DNA of 64,000 bases from Stemphylium vesicarium (taxonomy: Eukaryota; Ascomycota; Dothideomycetes; Pleosporales; Pleosporaceae), in assembly GCA_004380135.1 (NCBI GenBank), contig QXCR01000007.1:124001-188000 (forward strand), given 5' to 3'. Both the position numbers and the translations under genes were made by a program. The notes beneath the pieces were generated by a model. It did no database searches. It saw nothing but the letters and a program-made list of their open reading frames with translations, and was not told where the DNA came from. Position 1 is the stretch's first letter. Every line of letters begins with the position of its first letter. Shown piece by piece: positions 23,434 through 34,105 of the stretch.

Positions 23434-25948
23434 GGGTGTTGATGGAAATTTGGCCCTCGAGATTGTCGTTGGTCTAAGAAGCTGTGGTAGCGGTTTCAAT
23501 CAGGTTGTAACAATTGACTGGGACATGGCAGTCTCAGACCACCCATGCAAAAACAACGTACTGCTGATACTTAGTATAACCATTTGTCAATTCGTGATTT
23601 CGGTGTGGATATTTCTTATGGTGTCCAGTAGATGGGCCAGATGGTGCGCTTGTAGGAGACTGAACAGACAGGTAATTCGCAGCTAGACGAATACACTAAT
23701 TCGGAAAGGCCTCTTGCCTCGCACACCTACCACCCCAGCATTAATTGTATGACATCGAAATATTGGGTGCACATAAAAAGACCGGGAGTGCTCAAGCCAG
23801 CACCGTATATTTACTTAATCCAGTACGGAGCGCAAAAGAAAAAGCGCATCGAGGGATTGTCGGGTGCCGCTCTACCTCATGCGACCAGGCTTACTGTATC
23901 TGTCAGGGACGCACTCGTTCGGCGAGACACAAGCGGGAAATAGCGAAGATACGATCGAGGAGTTGTTGTTGCTGTTGTTGACGTGGACGCACGTTCGATG
24001 CCGTTCCGTTCACGATGTTCTCGCGCGATTCGACGGCTAAGACCATCTCAACGCGCATGACATTGCCTACACCTTGTACTACCCCAGCCCTTCTGATCGC
24101 AACACGTACCGGAAGCCTCAATGTTGAATGGTCCAGTAGTCAGAGGGGGTCTAAAGTGTGCAGCGAAAAGAGCCACTCTGGATAGAGCTGATCGGCATGG
24201 AGGAAAGGCAAGCGGTCGCAACCTCGGCCTGCCTTGCAGATTCCCTGCCCATCAAGCGATAGTGTTCGGTGTAGTAGAGCAGTCCAATCGTTGCGTCTCG
24301 CTCCTAGGTGCCAATCCGGCTCAGCTCGATGTTGATCGTGGAGTTCTCAGGGTGAAGCTGCAGGCGGGAAGTGGGTCGAACCCGCGAATAGTCACCCCGT
24401 TGAGACTAAGACATATTCGGCGAACTTGTGGAGCAAGGCTGACTAAGGTCAGGAGGACGTCCATCAGCTGTCGTGGGCTTCTGCGTCGCATTGCATACGT
24501 ACATAGCCTCCGATCGTATTGATATGCGGCAACTGACTTTCCAGGGCCTTTTTACACTTGCGATAAGAACTTTCGGACACCCGTAAGACTGCGACAATAT
24601 GCGTTGCGCACTTCTGATCGCGTCGGCAGCTGAGTGCAGCATGCGACTAGCTCTGGATGTTTATTCTTGAAGCATCTCCTGAGATCATAGGCTGCAGTGA
24701 GATAAATCTTGCGTTCAAGAGCTCATTTTTTGAGTCAGTGGCAGTGCAGCAAGCTGAAGCGTCCATGGTTCGTTGTAGAGATCTGCCGTCGCGGAGATGG
24801 CGACCTGATCCACGCACAGTCAAGACTCAAAAAATCTTCTCAATCTGGAATTACGAAGGGTATTGATATACGAGGTAATGACCGTGAGGTCCTTCGGAAC
24901 TCCTGTCTTGCTCAGCACCGAGGGTGTCCGTTTGCCATCCATCTTAGGGCCATTGTACGATAGTTGGCGCCGTGGCTATGGAGTACAAGCCCTTCGACAT
25001 TCAAGGGACTTATTGCATCTGAAATTAACGACGAAGGCCAATGTGCTGTATATAGGGACCGATCGCCAAGGTTGGGGAGACATTGGGATGCATGGTGAGT
25101 GATGTGCGTGGAAAGGCCGCCGCGCATGTGGATGACGATAAGACCCAGTTATAGGTTTCGACAGTTATAACCGAAGTAATGCTGCAAGAGAAGTGGCACT
25201 GAAAGATCAATGGCAGACTCGACGGGTGTGGCGGTGCGCTCGCGGGTTTGTACCGAGACGAAGCTGTCACAATCACTGATGGGAGACGGAAGTGGGCTTC
25301 AGCCCAGAACTACCTCAGTAGAAATACGATAGGAAAGAGCTGGGACGAAAACAAGGGGTTGAAGGTGCACTGCCCGTTGCGCTGCGAGGCAGTGCGCGAC
25401 TGCAAGATCACCGGCGACCTGGCAGCGACGGGTACATGCATCGCGTATCCCCACTGAAACTGTCATACACATGACTGAGGATAGACAACTAAGGCCTTTG
25501 GATCACTGCACCAGCGCTCACTAAACTCTCTGGGCAGGGAAAGCGAAATGTTTCTTCACACCAGTTGCATTCAGATACATTTGCATTTGCATTTGCGCTA
25601 CGATCAAATCTATACCCTACCCAATGCTTCATTGCAGACATGCAGAGCATCTTCGAAGGCTCACTGACCAACACTGCTGTACTAGCCGTATGGGGTCTGT
25701 GGCTGATACCTAGTCACAGAGTCTTGGTTGGGCGAGGTGAACAGGGCGCAAGTGGCAATAACGGCGTTTTGGAACGGCTGAAGGGCTTGAACTTCTGATT
25801 CGGAACGTTAGTAGCAGTGACCAACGCTAACGGCCGTCCGCCTACATAAGGCAGCGTCCCTCCCTCTTTCCTTGATTCTTCAGACATCACACTCAGCCGT
25901 CAGCTACTTCTTGTTTTCCCACCAGAATTTAAGCTTTAGCCACTGAAG
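23434..25948. other. Gene-poor stretch of 2.5 kb
   Basis: No frame above 134 codons and none with a recognisable family. A GGGTTCGACCC-like palindrome near 24370-24390 recalls a tRNA T-arm but lacks the rest of a cloverleaf. The last 100 bp before 25949 are CT-rich and promoter-like. Confidence 0.5.
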
Positions 25949-28802
25949 ATGTTCTCAACGTCCTCCACCAAGCCTTCCGAAGCTTCGGCTTCCACCAGCT
26001 CACGCCATACGACTTCCTCGCGGCTGTCACGGTCTGAACGCGCCGCCATGCGTCTCCAGACCAGCAGCTACAACCAACAACATGGCCGCTCAGGTGTCAC
26101 ATCATCTATCCTGAAGCCTGCACCTTATATAGCTTCTACAACATCAACTTCTGGCTTGTCTTCAAAACTGCATCTTCGATCGTCAAGGGAGGAGCGTGCC
26201 GCCACACGTCTCCTTCCTGACACAGTCTCTTCTACGGGCCGCTCAGGTGCCATATCCACCCTGAAGCCCACCGCAAGCCGGAAAACTACCAGGAGCGTCC
26301 GGTCCAGCACTACCTCTGAGGAGGTATCATCGCGGGAGCCAACCTGCAGCACGTTCTCTATGTCGGCTGCCTCACGGGCAGACCGGACAACTACAAAGAG
26401 CACCCGCCCCAACACTGCTTCGACCTCAGAAGCACCACTTGAGCAAAGCAGCTCAGCAATCTCTACGTCCACGGCCGCCGCGCGCGCCGTCCGCAAAGCT
26501 GCAAGGAGTGTTCGCTCCAGCACTGCCTCCATGGCTGCTTCCACCTCGGAAGCACCCCCTCTTCCATCTTCGTCGGAGGGGATTCGCGCTAGACGTATTG
26601 CACGAAGGGAACGCACTGCTGCGCAATGCGCGCGTGCGGTTTCCAACACCACATCGTCATCCAGGTCTTTCGCTTTCGCAAAGACCTACGATGTGTCTTC
26701 GGAGGAAGCACCACTCGTTTCGGCCTCCAACTCTGAAACCCAATCCGAACAGACCGGGACTCTGGTTCGGAAGGTTGCTTGACGGATTCTTGCCCGTCAA
26801 GCTTCTCAACGCTAATCAAAAACAGGAACTCACCGACCCATTCGTGAGTCGGCCCAGCCAACCAGTGCCCACCACCCTTGTTGGCAAATGCCACACTGCC
26901 AATCTCCAATACGGAACCTGTCTTGGAGCCCTCGCAGCGGTGGCAACACCAAAATACACTGATCCCGCAGATGAAACCCCTGCGACGGAACGACAATCGT
27001 TCAAGGGAGTTGAGTTTGGGTTTGCTTCACAAGAAACAGTCAGTTCGCCTTCGCGGGAGCTGACTGAGTCAGAGGAGCTGCAGGGGTATAGGGAGGGGAA
27101 GGATAGGAGGAAGGCGGAAATTATGGAGATTGAGCAGGAGGATGAAGACAGCCAGTTTAGCATGCTAAACAGGTGCCTTCGTCACAAGGTTCGTAAGGAG
27201 AAGATGAGGGTGATGGTGGAGAAGCTCTGTGAGGAGCAGGATGAGAGCCTCCTGAGGGCCCAAGAGCTGGAGGATGAGAAGGAGAAGAGAGCGGCGGAGG
27301 AGAGCTACGCTTGTTACAGGGAGGCTGAGAAGGCGAGGAGGGCAGCGGAGGAGATTCGCCTTCATTTCTTGGAGGAGGAGAGGAAGAAGAAGGCCGCGGA
27401 AGAGACCCGCGCGCCCAAGATCAAGAAGACCAGGTTCTTGATCATCACTCGTAACAAGGGAAAGCCTGACGAGCAAGTCTCCAAGGTAGCCGTCAAGAGC
27501 TGGCGACCCTCCGACGAAGCACCCGTTCATTCTGCTTCAAGGGCACCCGTTCGCTCTGCTCGGGTAGCACCCGTCCAACATGCTCCGGAAGCGCCCTTTT
27601 GCTCCGCTCCGGTAGCACTTGTTTGCTCTGGTCTTCCATCTCGGAAGCCAAAGTTGACTATCCATCGCGGCCCTGACCGCCCTGTCCGCGGTCTTGTCAA
27701 GCAAGACCTCATCACCCCTCCGGTCAAGCTTGACCCCACCATCCCTACTCTGGCGAAGCCAGACCCCGTCGCCCCTCTTTCGGTCAAACTTGACCCAGTC
27801 GTTCCTTGCCTGGCCAAGCCAGACCCGTCGCATACTTTGAGTGCGACAAACATGTCAGTTTCATCTTCGATGAAACAGAAGGAGGCGGACCGTCTTGAGG
27901 ACGCGCTCCAGGCTGCCTTGGAGTGTGGACCCATCACCTACAAGCCAGTCACTCGCTACGGCCGGTTTGCTCACGAAACCCCCATTCTCTCGGGTTCGCC
28001 AGCATTCCCCCTCAAGTTTTCCAAAGCACCCACTCTTTGTGCTTGCGAAGACACCATTCACTCTACATCGTGCCTAAAGCAGCCAGGCGCGCCCAGGGAG
28101 CAGAAGTCTGTGCGGTTTGCACAGGAGGCCGAAATCTTTGAGTTCGAGCCTGAGCCTTGGGACCAGGCTAACACTCTTTACACGCCCCATGAAGGCAAAG
28201 ACGCTGAACGGCCCGTTCAGTGGAAGACAGACAGCGATGAGGCTGCAGTTATTCATCATTCTTACGACACAATGTGGGAAATCGCGCTCAAGGAGACCCT
28301 GGAGGAAGACTGGGATTTTGAGTTCCGGAGCAGAAAGCCCTGCGTGCAATTCAGGCACGCTAGTCAGCGACACCGTGTCGAGCAAGTTCGCTCTTTCTAC
28401 GGGCTGCAGGCCGTCGACGAGATGGCCTTACCCGGAAAATTTGTCAAAGTCCGCCAGATGTTCGACGGCTTTTATGGCCTAAGGAACGGCGGCAAATTCA
28501 GTGGTGTCATGATGGAGGCGAACTCCTATCCACTGGAAGATGAATTTCACCCACGGTCATTTGGTAAAATCATCTTCAAGCAAGGAGAAGCAGCTTTTCT
28601 GAGTGAGCCGTACCGAGTCAACGGAGGCAAAATCGGAAAGTATGGGAGGTACCAGTGCGAGAAGGGTGGCAAGTGTGTCAAGTTCCACCGTGCCCGTGTA
28701 TGCGGATGCGAGGGAGCTTGGGTTCAGTGCTTCGGGAAGCCTGGAGGAGAGATGAAGGCCTACCGGATACAGAAGAAGCTTGTCCGCCCTAATGTGGTTT
28801 GA
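25949..28802 (+). CDS. Large orphan protein, Ser/Thr-rich with coiled coil
   Basis: Two long frames are joined by a 52 bp intron (26774-26825; GTTGCT donor, GCTAAT-like branch, CAG acceptor) to give 933 residues. Residues 1-275 are Ser/Thr/Arg/Ala-rich with degenerate repeats of the type RSERAAMRL, REERAATRLL, ADRTTTKSTR, and RSVRSST twice. Residues about 340-470 form a charged coiled coil (KEKMRVMVEKLCEEQ, EDEKEKRAAEES, RAAEEIRLHFLEEERKKK). A Pro-rich repeat zone follows (APVHSASRAPVRSARVAPV; KLDPxxPxLAKPDP units). The C-terminal 250 residues look folded, with Cys near the end (CEKGGKC, CGCEGAW). I recognise no known family. The donor is weak, so the join is moderate; both frames clearly look coding. 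Repetitive sequence continues downstream. Confidence 0.7.
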
Positions 28803-28989
28803 GCACATCTCAGCCAACACTCACTACTCTACACTCTCCAAAATCATCGGAGTCTACACCATTTCCTGGACCACGAAGGATTACCAGGAACGGTGCTTCA
28901 TCCACTCAGCATCCTCATTAGATTTCCCGATGTTCATTCGATATCCGACACTACTTCCTCGTCTCTCTCACGGAATTCATCGAAAACAA

Positions 28990-29340
28990 GGTTGCGTGTC
29001 ATCCTGTGAAAACATGCCCCCAGGCAGGTCAAACCTGGGTATCAAGACCCACGCAAACAGGGTTTGGACATGGAGGCGCTCTCAAATCTCGGCGCAGAAC
29101 ATTAAGCAAGCCCTTCCGAATCTTGTATCTCGGTTGAATGTGGGACCAAAAACATTCCCAAGAGCCATTAGCGACGGCGAACCCTACCACTCTTGGCGGA
29201 GAAAGGCTAGGTGAGCCCGAGCCGTACCTCAATCATCGGATTGGATGTGCGACCAAAGACACACCACCAAGGTTGAATGTTATCCTGTAAAAGCATATTT
29301 CCAGGCAGGTCAAACCTGGACATCAAAACCCACGCAAATC
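28990..29340 (+). repeat. Degenerate direct repeat pair, spacing about 0.26 kb
   Basis: Near 29022-29057 and again near 29301-29336 the sequence CAGGCAGGTCAAACCTGG is followed by a TATCAAGACCCACGCAAA-like or CATCAAAACCCACGCAAA-like stretch. Both copies are preceded by a TCCTGT(G/A)AAAACAT-like segment. A second motif, GGTTGAATGTGGGACCAAA, recurs in altered form near 29133, 29240 and 29411. Confidence 0.7.
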
Positions 29341-29839
29341 GATATACCAGCGACAGCAAAACCGACTTCTTTTGGCGGAGATGCTTGAATTGCGCCTAGC
29401 TGGATGCTATCGGGTTGGATGTGGCACCTTAAACATCACCCAGTTCGCAGGGGACCTGGGCTATCAAGAACCATCGCCCTTTTCGACTGGCGCCCGTCTG
29501 AGTTGGAAGCGGAAGGAGCAAGTAGTCGTTGGCACGCTGTCAATGGCGAAACACCTGAGGTCAACAACGAGGATTAGTGTTCGCCATCATTGGGGTCAGG
29601 CGGTTGAGCTTTGTATCAGTGCGGTGGTTATTATCTTTTGGACAACAACACAGACATTGGCACAAGGAACCCAATTGACGAAGATGGTCGTCAACCTGGT
29701 CGCCAGTGAGAATTGAGCGGTGGAATCGGCGAACGAATACGACGAGCGACGCGAACCGAGGAGGATTTCTTTTGTTTTTCCTTTGTTCAGAAAAGTTACA
29801 GAAAAGCACAGAAAAGTTTCTTTTGTTTGGGGGGCCGAG

Positions 29840-29907
29840 GTATAGGAATTGGGGCCAGGTTTCCTATATTTGAGCGGCGGTGTATAGGATTTTGGGCCGG
29901 GTTTCCT
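29840..29907 (+). repeat. Tandem pair, period 42 bp
   Basis: A 26 bp block beginning GTATAGGAATTGGGGCC occurs at 29840 and again at 29882 as GTATAGGATTTTGGGCC, both continuing into a (A/G)GGTTTCCT core. Confidence 0.75.
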
Positions 29908-29930
29908 TTCTTGATTTCGGCTTTTGTTCT

Positions 29931-30069
29931 CGCCTGGCCAGCTGGCTACTATTTCTGCTAACTACGTCTAGGCTATCATACTTCCCCCTTCCCTGGCTTC
30001 CCCCCTCGCCTGGCCAGCTGGCTGTTGTTTCTGCTAACTGCGTCTAGGCTATAATGTTTTTCCCCTTCC
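29931..30069 (+). repeat. Tandem repeat pair, period 76 bp
   Basis: A block of about 62 bp starting CGCCTGGCCAGCTGGCT is present at 29931 and 30007. Differences are few and mostly transitions. Both copies contain TTTCTGCTAACT(A/G)CGTCTAGG and end in a pyrimidine tract. Confidence 0.85.
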
Positions 30070-31044
30070 CCCGTCACTACCCTCTCCCTACCCCCATTCA
30101 CTGCCCAAACCTCAGCTTGGATACTGCTAACATTTCCCAGGTTTCGACGCGGTCCGGTAATGTTTCTTTCCTTCCCGACCGAGTCAACCTTGTCTTTTTC
30201 CGCTACGTACCGTCTTGTCCGCACATCATATCATCCATTGACGAGTTCGCAGGTGAATCTGCAGTTAGATAGTTTTTTTGTTTTTATAAGTATTTCCTTT
30301 CACAGATGCGCGACCTTGTGTTAACACACGAGGCTTGACAGGGAGTGCGCGATGCATCGGCATCGCGCGCTTCGACGGTCGAGATCTCGGACGACGAGCT
30401 CCCACCATCCCGCGGTGTCTGACGTGAGTATCATCGAGCGAATGGCCATTGTGGCTACATCGATCGAGGAGAACCCGAGAGGAGTGGTTGAGGCAGTACG
30501 AAATGGAGTAGATGCGAATCATCGGTCTTAGTAACAGCCACGCTGCTTCCGCCGCTCTGTATGTATGTTAACCGTGACGCCCATCAGCCGCTTTCTATCG
30601 AAATCAATACAAATCGTCTTCTTCCATCACCGGCTCGTGCTTCCATGTGTCTCGTACAACCTCTTGTACAATGTCCGTGACCAGCTCCCTCATCCTCTGA
30701 ACCCAATGGTATTACGCGCGACTTAATTGAAGCCATGAATACACTGCACGGACAATTAACTCAAAGGGCTGCACATGCGCAACGGCGGATGAGCAAGAGG
30801 ACCCATGTATGTGCCTGGGCCAATCGTCCAGATGTACATCATTTGTGGATCCGATGGGGCCGAGAGCATGTAGAGCTGCGGCGATGGGTCCGGAAGCCTG
30901 CCGAATCGAGCAAGCTCCGCCTCACATGTGGCGCCAGTAGCTTGCGTTGTACTACGACAACATCTCAGCCTCCATCCCAACTATCCCCTTCCGCATTTCC
31001 TCTCCCTCGGATACAGCTGAACACCGTCTCGGGAAGCTTCAGTC

Positions 31045-32925
31045 ATGACGAGGAACGCACCTACACTACGCAAGGCAGCTTCAAATGCTGACCTCTATGC
31101 GGAGCCGTCACCGCCCCGCCCGTTGCGACACTCGTCATCCACACTTGAACGCGCTCACTCGACTGCATCTCTACCCCACCGACAGCGTCTGGATAGAGCA
31201 ACTGCAGTGCGAGCATGGAGGAACCGAGAGGGTCTCTCCGACTTCAGCAACCGCCACAGCGTCGCAGGGCCCTACCCCGACTTGATCGATGTCTACGAGG
31301 ACTACCCGACCCCAGCGAGGCCCCAGAACCCGCCGCCTGTGCCGCCCAAGATCCTAGAGGCGCCTGTAGAGCAGGTCAAGCAGGAACTTGAGGCCCCTCG
31401 ACCCGCGCCCTCACACCCTTGGATCCCAGTTCCTGCTCGCTCCAAGGAGGACCCTGCACGCTACACTAAGCCCTTCACCGACTACATGACAGCCAACCCT
31501 ACCATCTTCCACGCCGTCGATGCCGTCGCCCAGGACCTTGAGAAGGACGGATATAAGAAGCTCTCAGAGCGCGATGCGTGGGACCTGAAGGCTGGAGGCA
31601 AATACTACGTCGAGCGCAATGGCACCTCGCTCATTGCTTTTGCTGTCGGCGACAAGTACGCTTCCGGTAACGGAGCAGCAATTGTCGCGGGACATATTGA
31701 TGCCCTGACTGCGAAGTTGAAGCCCATCCCTAAGCTGCGCACCAAGGCTGGCTATGTACAGCTTGGAGTAGCGCCTTACGCTGGCGCGCTGAGCGATACC
31801 TGGTGGGACCGTGATCTTGGTATTGGCGGCAGGGTTCTCGTCAAAGAGAACGGCAAGATCATAACCAAGCTTGTCAAGTTGGACTGGCCCATCGCAAAGA
31901 TCCCGACTCTGGCGCCGCATTTCGGTGCTGCCGCCAACGGTCCGTTCAATAAGGAGACGCAGATGGTGCCCATCATCGGTCTGGACAGCAGCGACATGGG
32001 TCCTTCGTCGACCGAGAACGGAAACAGCTTCAAGGCCGGCCTACTAGGCGGAGAGGGTGCCTTTGCCTCTACTCAGCCTGAGAGGCTCGTCAAGGCCATC
32101 TCCAAGGAGCTCGGCATCACCGACTGTATGTCACCAGCAACAACATACCTCTCAACATGTAACTAATTCTTCACAGATTCTACAATCGTCAACTGGGAGC
32201 TCGAACTCTTCGACACCCAGCCCGCGCAAACCGGCGGTCTCGACAGAGAGTTCATCTTCGCCGGCCGCATCGACGACAAGCTCTGCTCCTGGGCCGCCGT
32301 GCAAGCGCTCCTCAACTCGGCCCCGACGCTCTCGAGCTCCTCGCAGATCCGCATGGTGGCCGTCTTCGACGACGAAGAAGTCGGTTCGCTCCTCCGCCAG
32401 GGCGCCCACGGCAACTTCCTCCCCAGTGTCATGGAGCGCATAGCTGAAGAATTCGCCTCCAACGGCAAAACGAACTCCGCCCTCAGCAGAACATACGCAA
32501 ACTCCTTCCTCGTCTCCAGCGACGTCATTCACGCCGTGAACCCCAACTTCCTCAACGCGTACCTCGAGAACCACTCTCCGCGCCTGAACATTGGTCCTGC
32601 CATCTCGGCGGATTCAAACGCCCACATGACGACCGACGCCGTGTCTACCGCTATCCTGCAGCGCTGCGTCGACCGCGATATCGGCGTTCGCATGACGGAT
32701 CCGCAGTTGCAGGTCTTCCAGATTAGGAATGATAGCAGGAGTGGAGGTACCGTGGGACCCATGTTGAGCTCTGCAACGGGTATTAGGGCAATTGACTGCG
32801 GGATTCCGCAGTTGAGCATGCATAGCATTAGGGCGACGACGGGTAGTTTGGATCCCGGGCTGGGTGTGTTTACTTTCCAGAGTTTCTTGGAGAATTTTGA
32901 GAGTGTGGATCAGGAATTCAAGTGA
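31045..32925 (+). CDS. LAP4: Vacuolar aminopeptidase I (M18 family)
   Basis: Dodecameric zinc aminopeptidase; in yeast the homologue Ape1/Lap4 reaches the vacuole by the Cvt/autophagy route as a pro-enzyme. Two exons (31045-32125, 32177-32925) give 609 residues. Metal and catalytic motifs are all seen: AGHIDALTAKLKP, the bridging Asp in GRIDDKLCSW, FDDEEVGS with its two Glu, SSDVIHAVNPNF and LSMHSIRA. WWDRDLGIGGR and IPTLAPHFG favour the aminopeptidase I branch over the cytosolic aspartyl aminopeptidase. About 115 residues precede the catalytic domain and are Pro/Arg/Ser-rich, more than the short yeast propeptide. The start at 31045 is the first in-frame ATG with this extension; a shorter start cannot be excluded. 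Confidence 0.92.
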
Positions 32926-33222
32926 AGGGGGTGTATGTGAAGAGATGGAGTGAAGGGATCGCAGATGAAGAAGAGAGCTTGATTAGTTGCATGTCATTTG
33001 TTGGGTTTGCACTTTAGAGGCGTTTGAGCATAACAGCAGTCTTTATACATACGAAACACGATACACTTGCACTCATTCGCTCTCTAAAGTCGTCACGCTG
33101 CTCATTGGATCAACTATGAAATAAGGTACTCTGAGCCTTCAGCGCCGTCCTTGACAAAGTAGAAACCTGTAAACTCCATCGTAATGCCGCAAAATATAGA
33201 CTGTGCAACCTTTTTACCACGA

Positions 33223-34105
33223 CTATGGACCATTGGGTCGCGATGGCATTTCCTCGTCTTCGTCTGCCTCTTCTGGGTGGCTAGATACTGATCAGCAAAG
33301 TCTAATCTCGGTCATGTGGAACTTACCCTAGAAGGTCCTTTACATTCTTCATCTCATAATGCTTCTTACGCAGCTCTTCGAATTTGCGGTGCTTCTCTCG
33401 CTCCTCCTGTGTCGCATTGGGGAGTAGCTCGCCGTGGTAACCCTCGTCCGTGTCCATGCCCTCTTCGACAATGACTCGCTTCTCGCTATCCGGAGTCGGG
33501 GAGTGGCGCGCCTGCAGCTCAGGCTGGCCGAGATCAAATTCGGGGATGTCTTCAGTCTTTGGCTTCCTCTTGGCCTTGTCCAGCTCGTCTACATTGAGTT
33601 CCTGCGCATTCAGCATCTCGACCTCCTCCTCGTCCTCGGTGGGGTCGTACTGCTTGGCGTAGGGGGTTTTCGGCTCGTCAATCTTCATGGTGCTGTCGCG
33701 GTTCTGCTCGTTGAGATACAGGTTGGCCTCGTCCCACTTGAGCTGCGGGCTGACGTCGTCGTTGGGGTCAGCGCCAGACTGGCGCCGTGAGCCCATGCCG
33801 CGGGGGTTTGAAGACGACCGTCGGTGGGCGCCCGCATTGCGTAGCGTGTTCTCGAGTACGATTTCTTTTTCTGACATCTCGCGACCCAGCTGTGGGCGCT
33901 CCGAGATGGGACTTGTCGCAGGTGGAAACTCGCTTGTGGGTGATTTTTGTGCATCTGAGCGGTACGAGTTGGAGTTCTTCAGGATGCCTGGGCTTGTTGG
34001 TTAGCTGTGCACGAGAGCGCCGGGTGGCGGGGTATTTCATGTCGCACCCTTGGGTCGCTCAGGATGCGAGGTCGGCGAGTGCATTTGGGGCGATTGCGCC
34101 GTCAT
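33223..34105 (-). CDS. GLC8: Protein phosphatase inhibitor 2 (Glc8-like)
   Basis: Intrinsically disordered regulator of type-1 protein phosphatase. Three exons (34048-34105, 33327-33987, 33223-33280) give 258 residues. All three PP1-contact regions can be read: KGILKN formed across the first splice, LKWDEANLYLNEQ, and a C-terminal RKKHYEMKNVKDLL. STMKIDEPKTPY contains the Thr that glycogen synthase kinase 3 phosphorylates in the animal protein. Most of the remainder is acidic and Ser/Pro-rich. The last exon adds an acidic tail (HPEEADEDEEMPSR). The intron before it follows a perfect GTAAGT donor; ignoring it would end the protein one residue after the donor codon. Upstream is a divergent gap of nearly 2 kb. 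Confidence 0.92.

Larger units (their letters stand above)
28803..31044. repeat. 2.2 kb intergenic region rich in degenerate repeats
   Basis: No supported gene. It contains degenerate direct repeats (28990-29500), a 42 bp-period pair (29840-29907), a 76 bp-period tandem pair (29931-30069) and a short A-rich triple repeat. The right end near 31000 is the promoter of the aminopeptidase gene. A 30350-30530 plus-strand frame of about 59 codons is noted but not supported. Confidence 0.6.

Noticed and set aside
24350..24430. tRNA-like T-arm on the minus strand
   Set aside because: GCGGGTTCGACCC resembles a T-arm, but no matching acceptor stem, anticodon arm or D-arm could be built around it.
26439..28802. 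Separate 787-codon gene in frame 3
   Set aside because: Its first 387 bp overlap a better ATG-started frame, and an intron with branch point and CAG joins the two in frame; one gene is simpler.
30350..30530. Small plus-strand frame of about 59 codons beside the repeats
   Set aside because: Reads passably as protein but lacks splice partners, leader or family resemblance.
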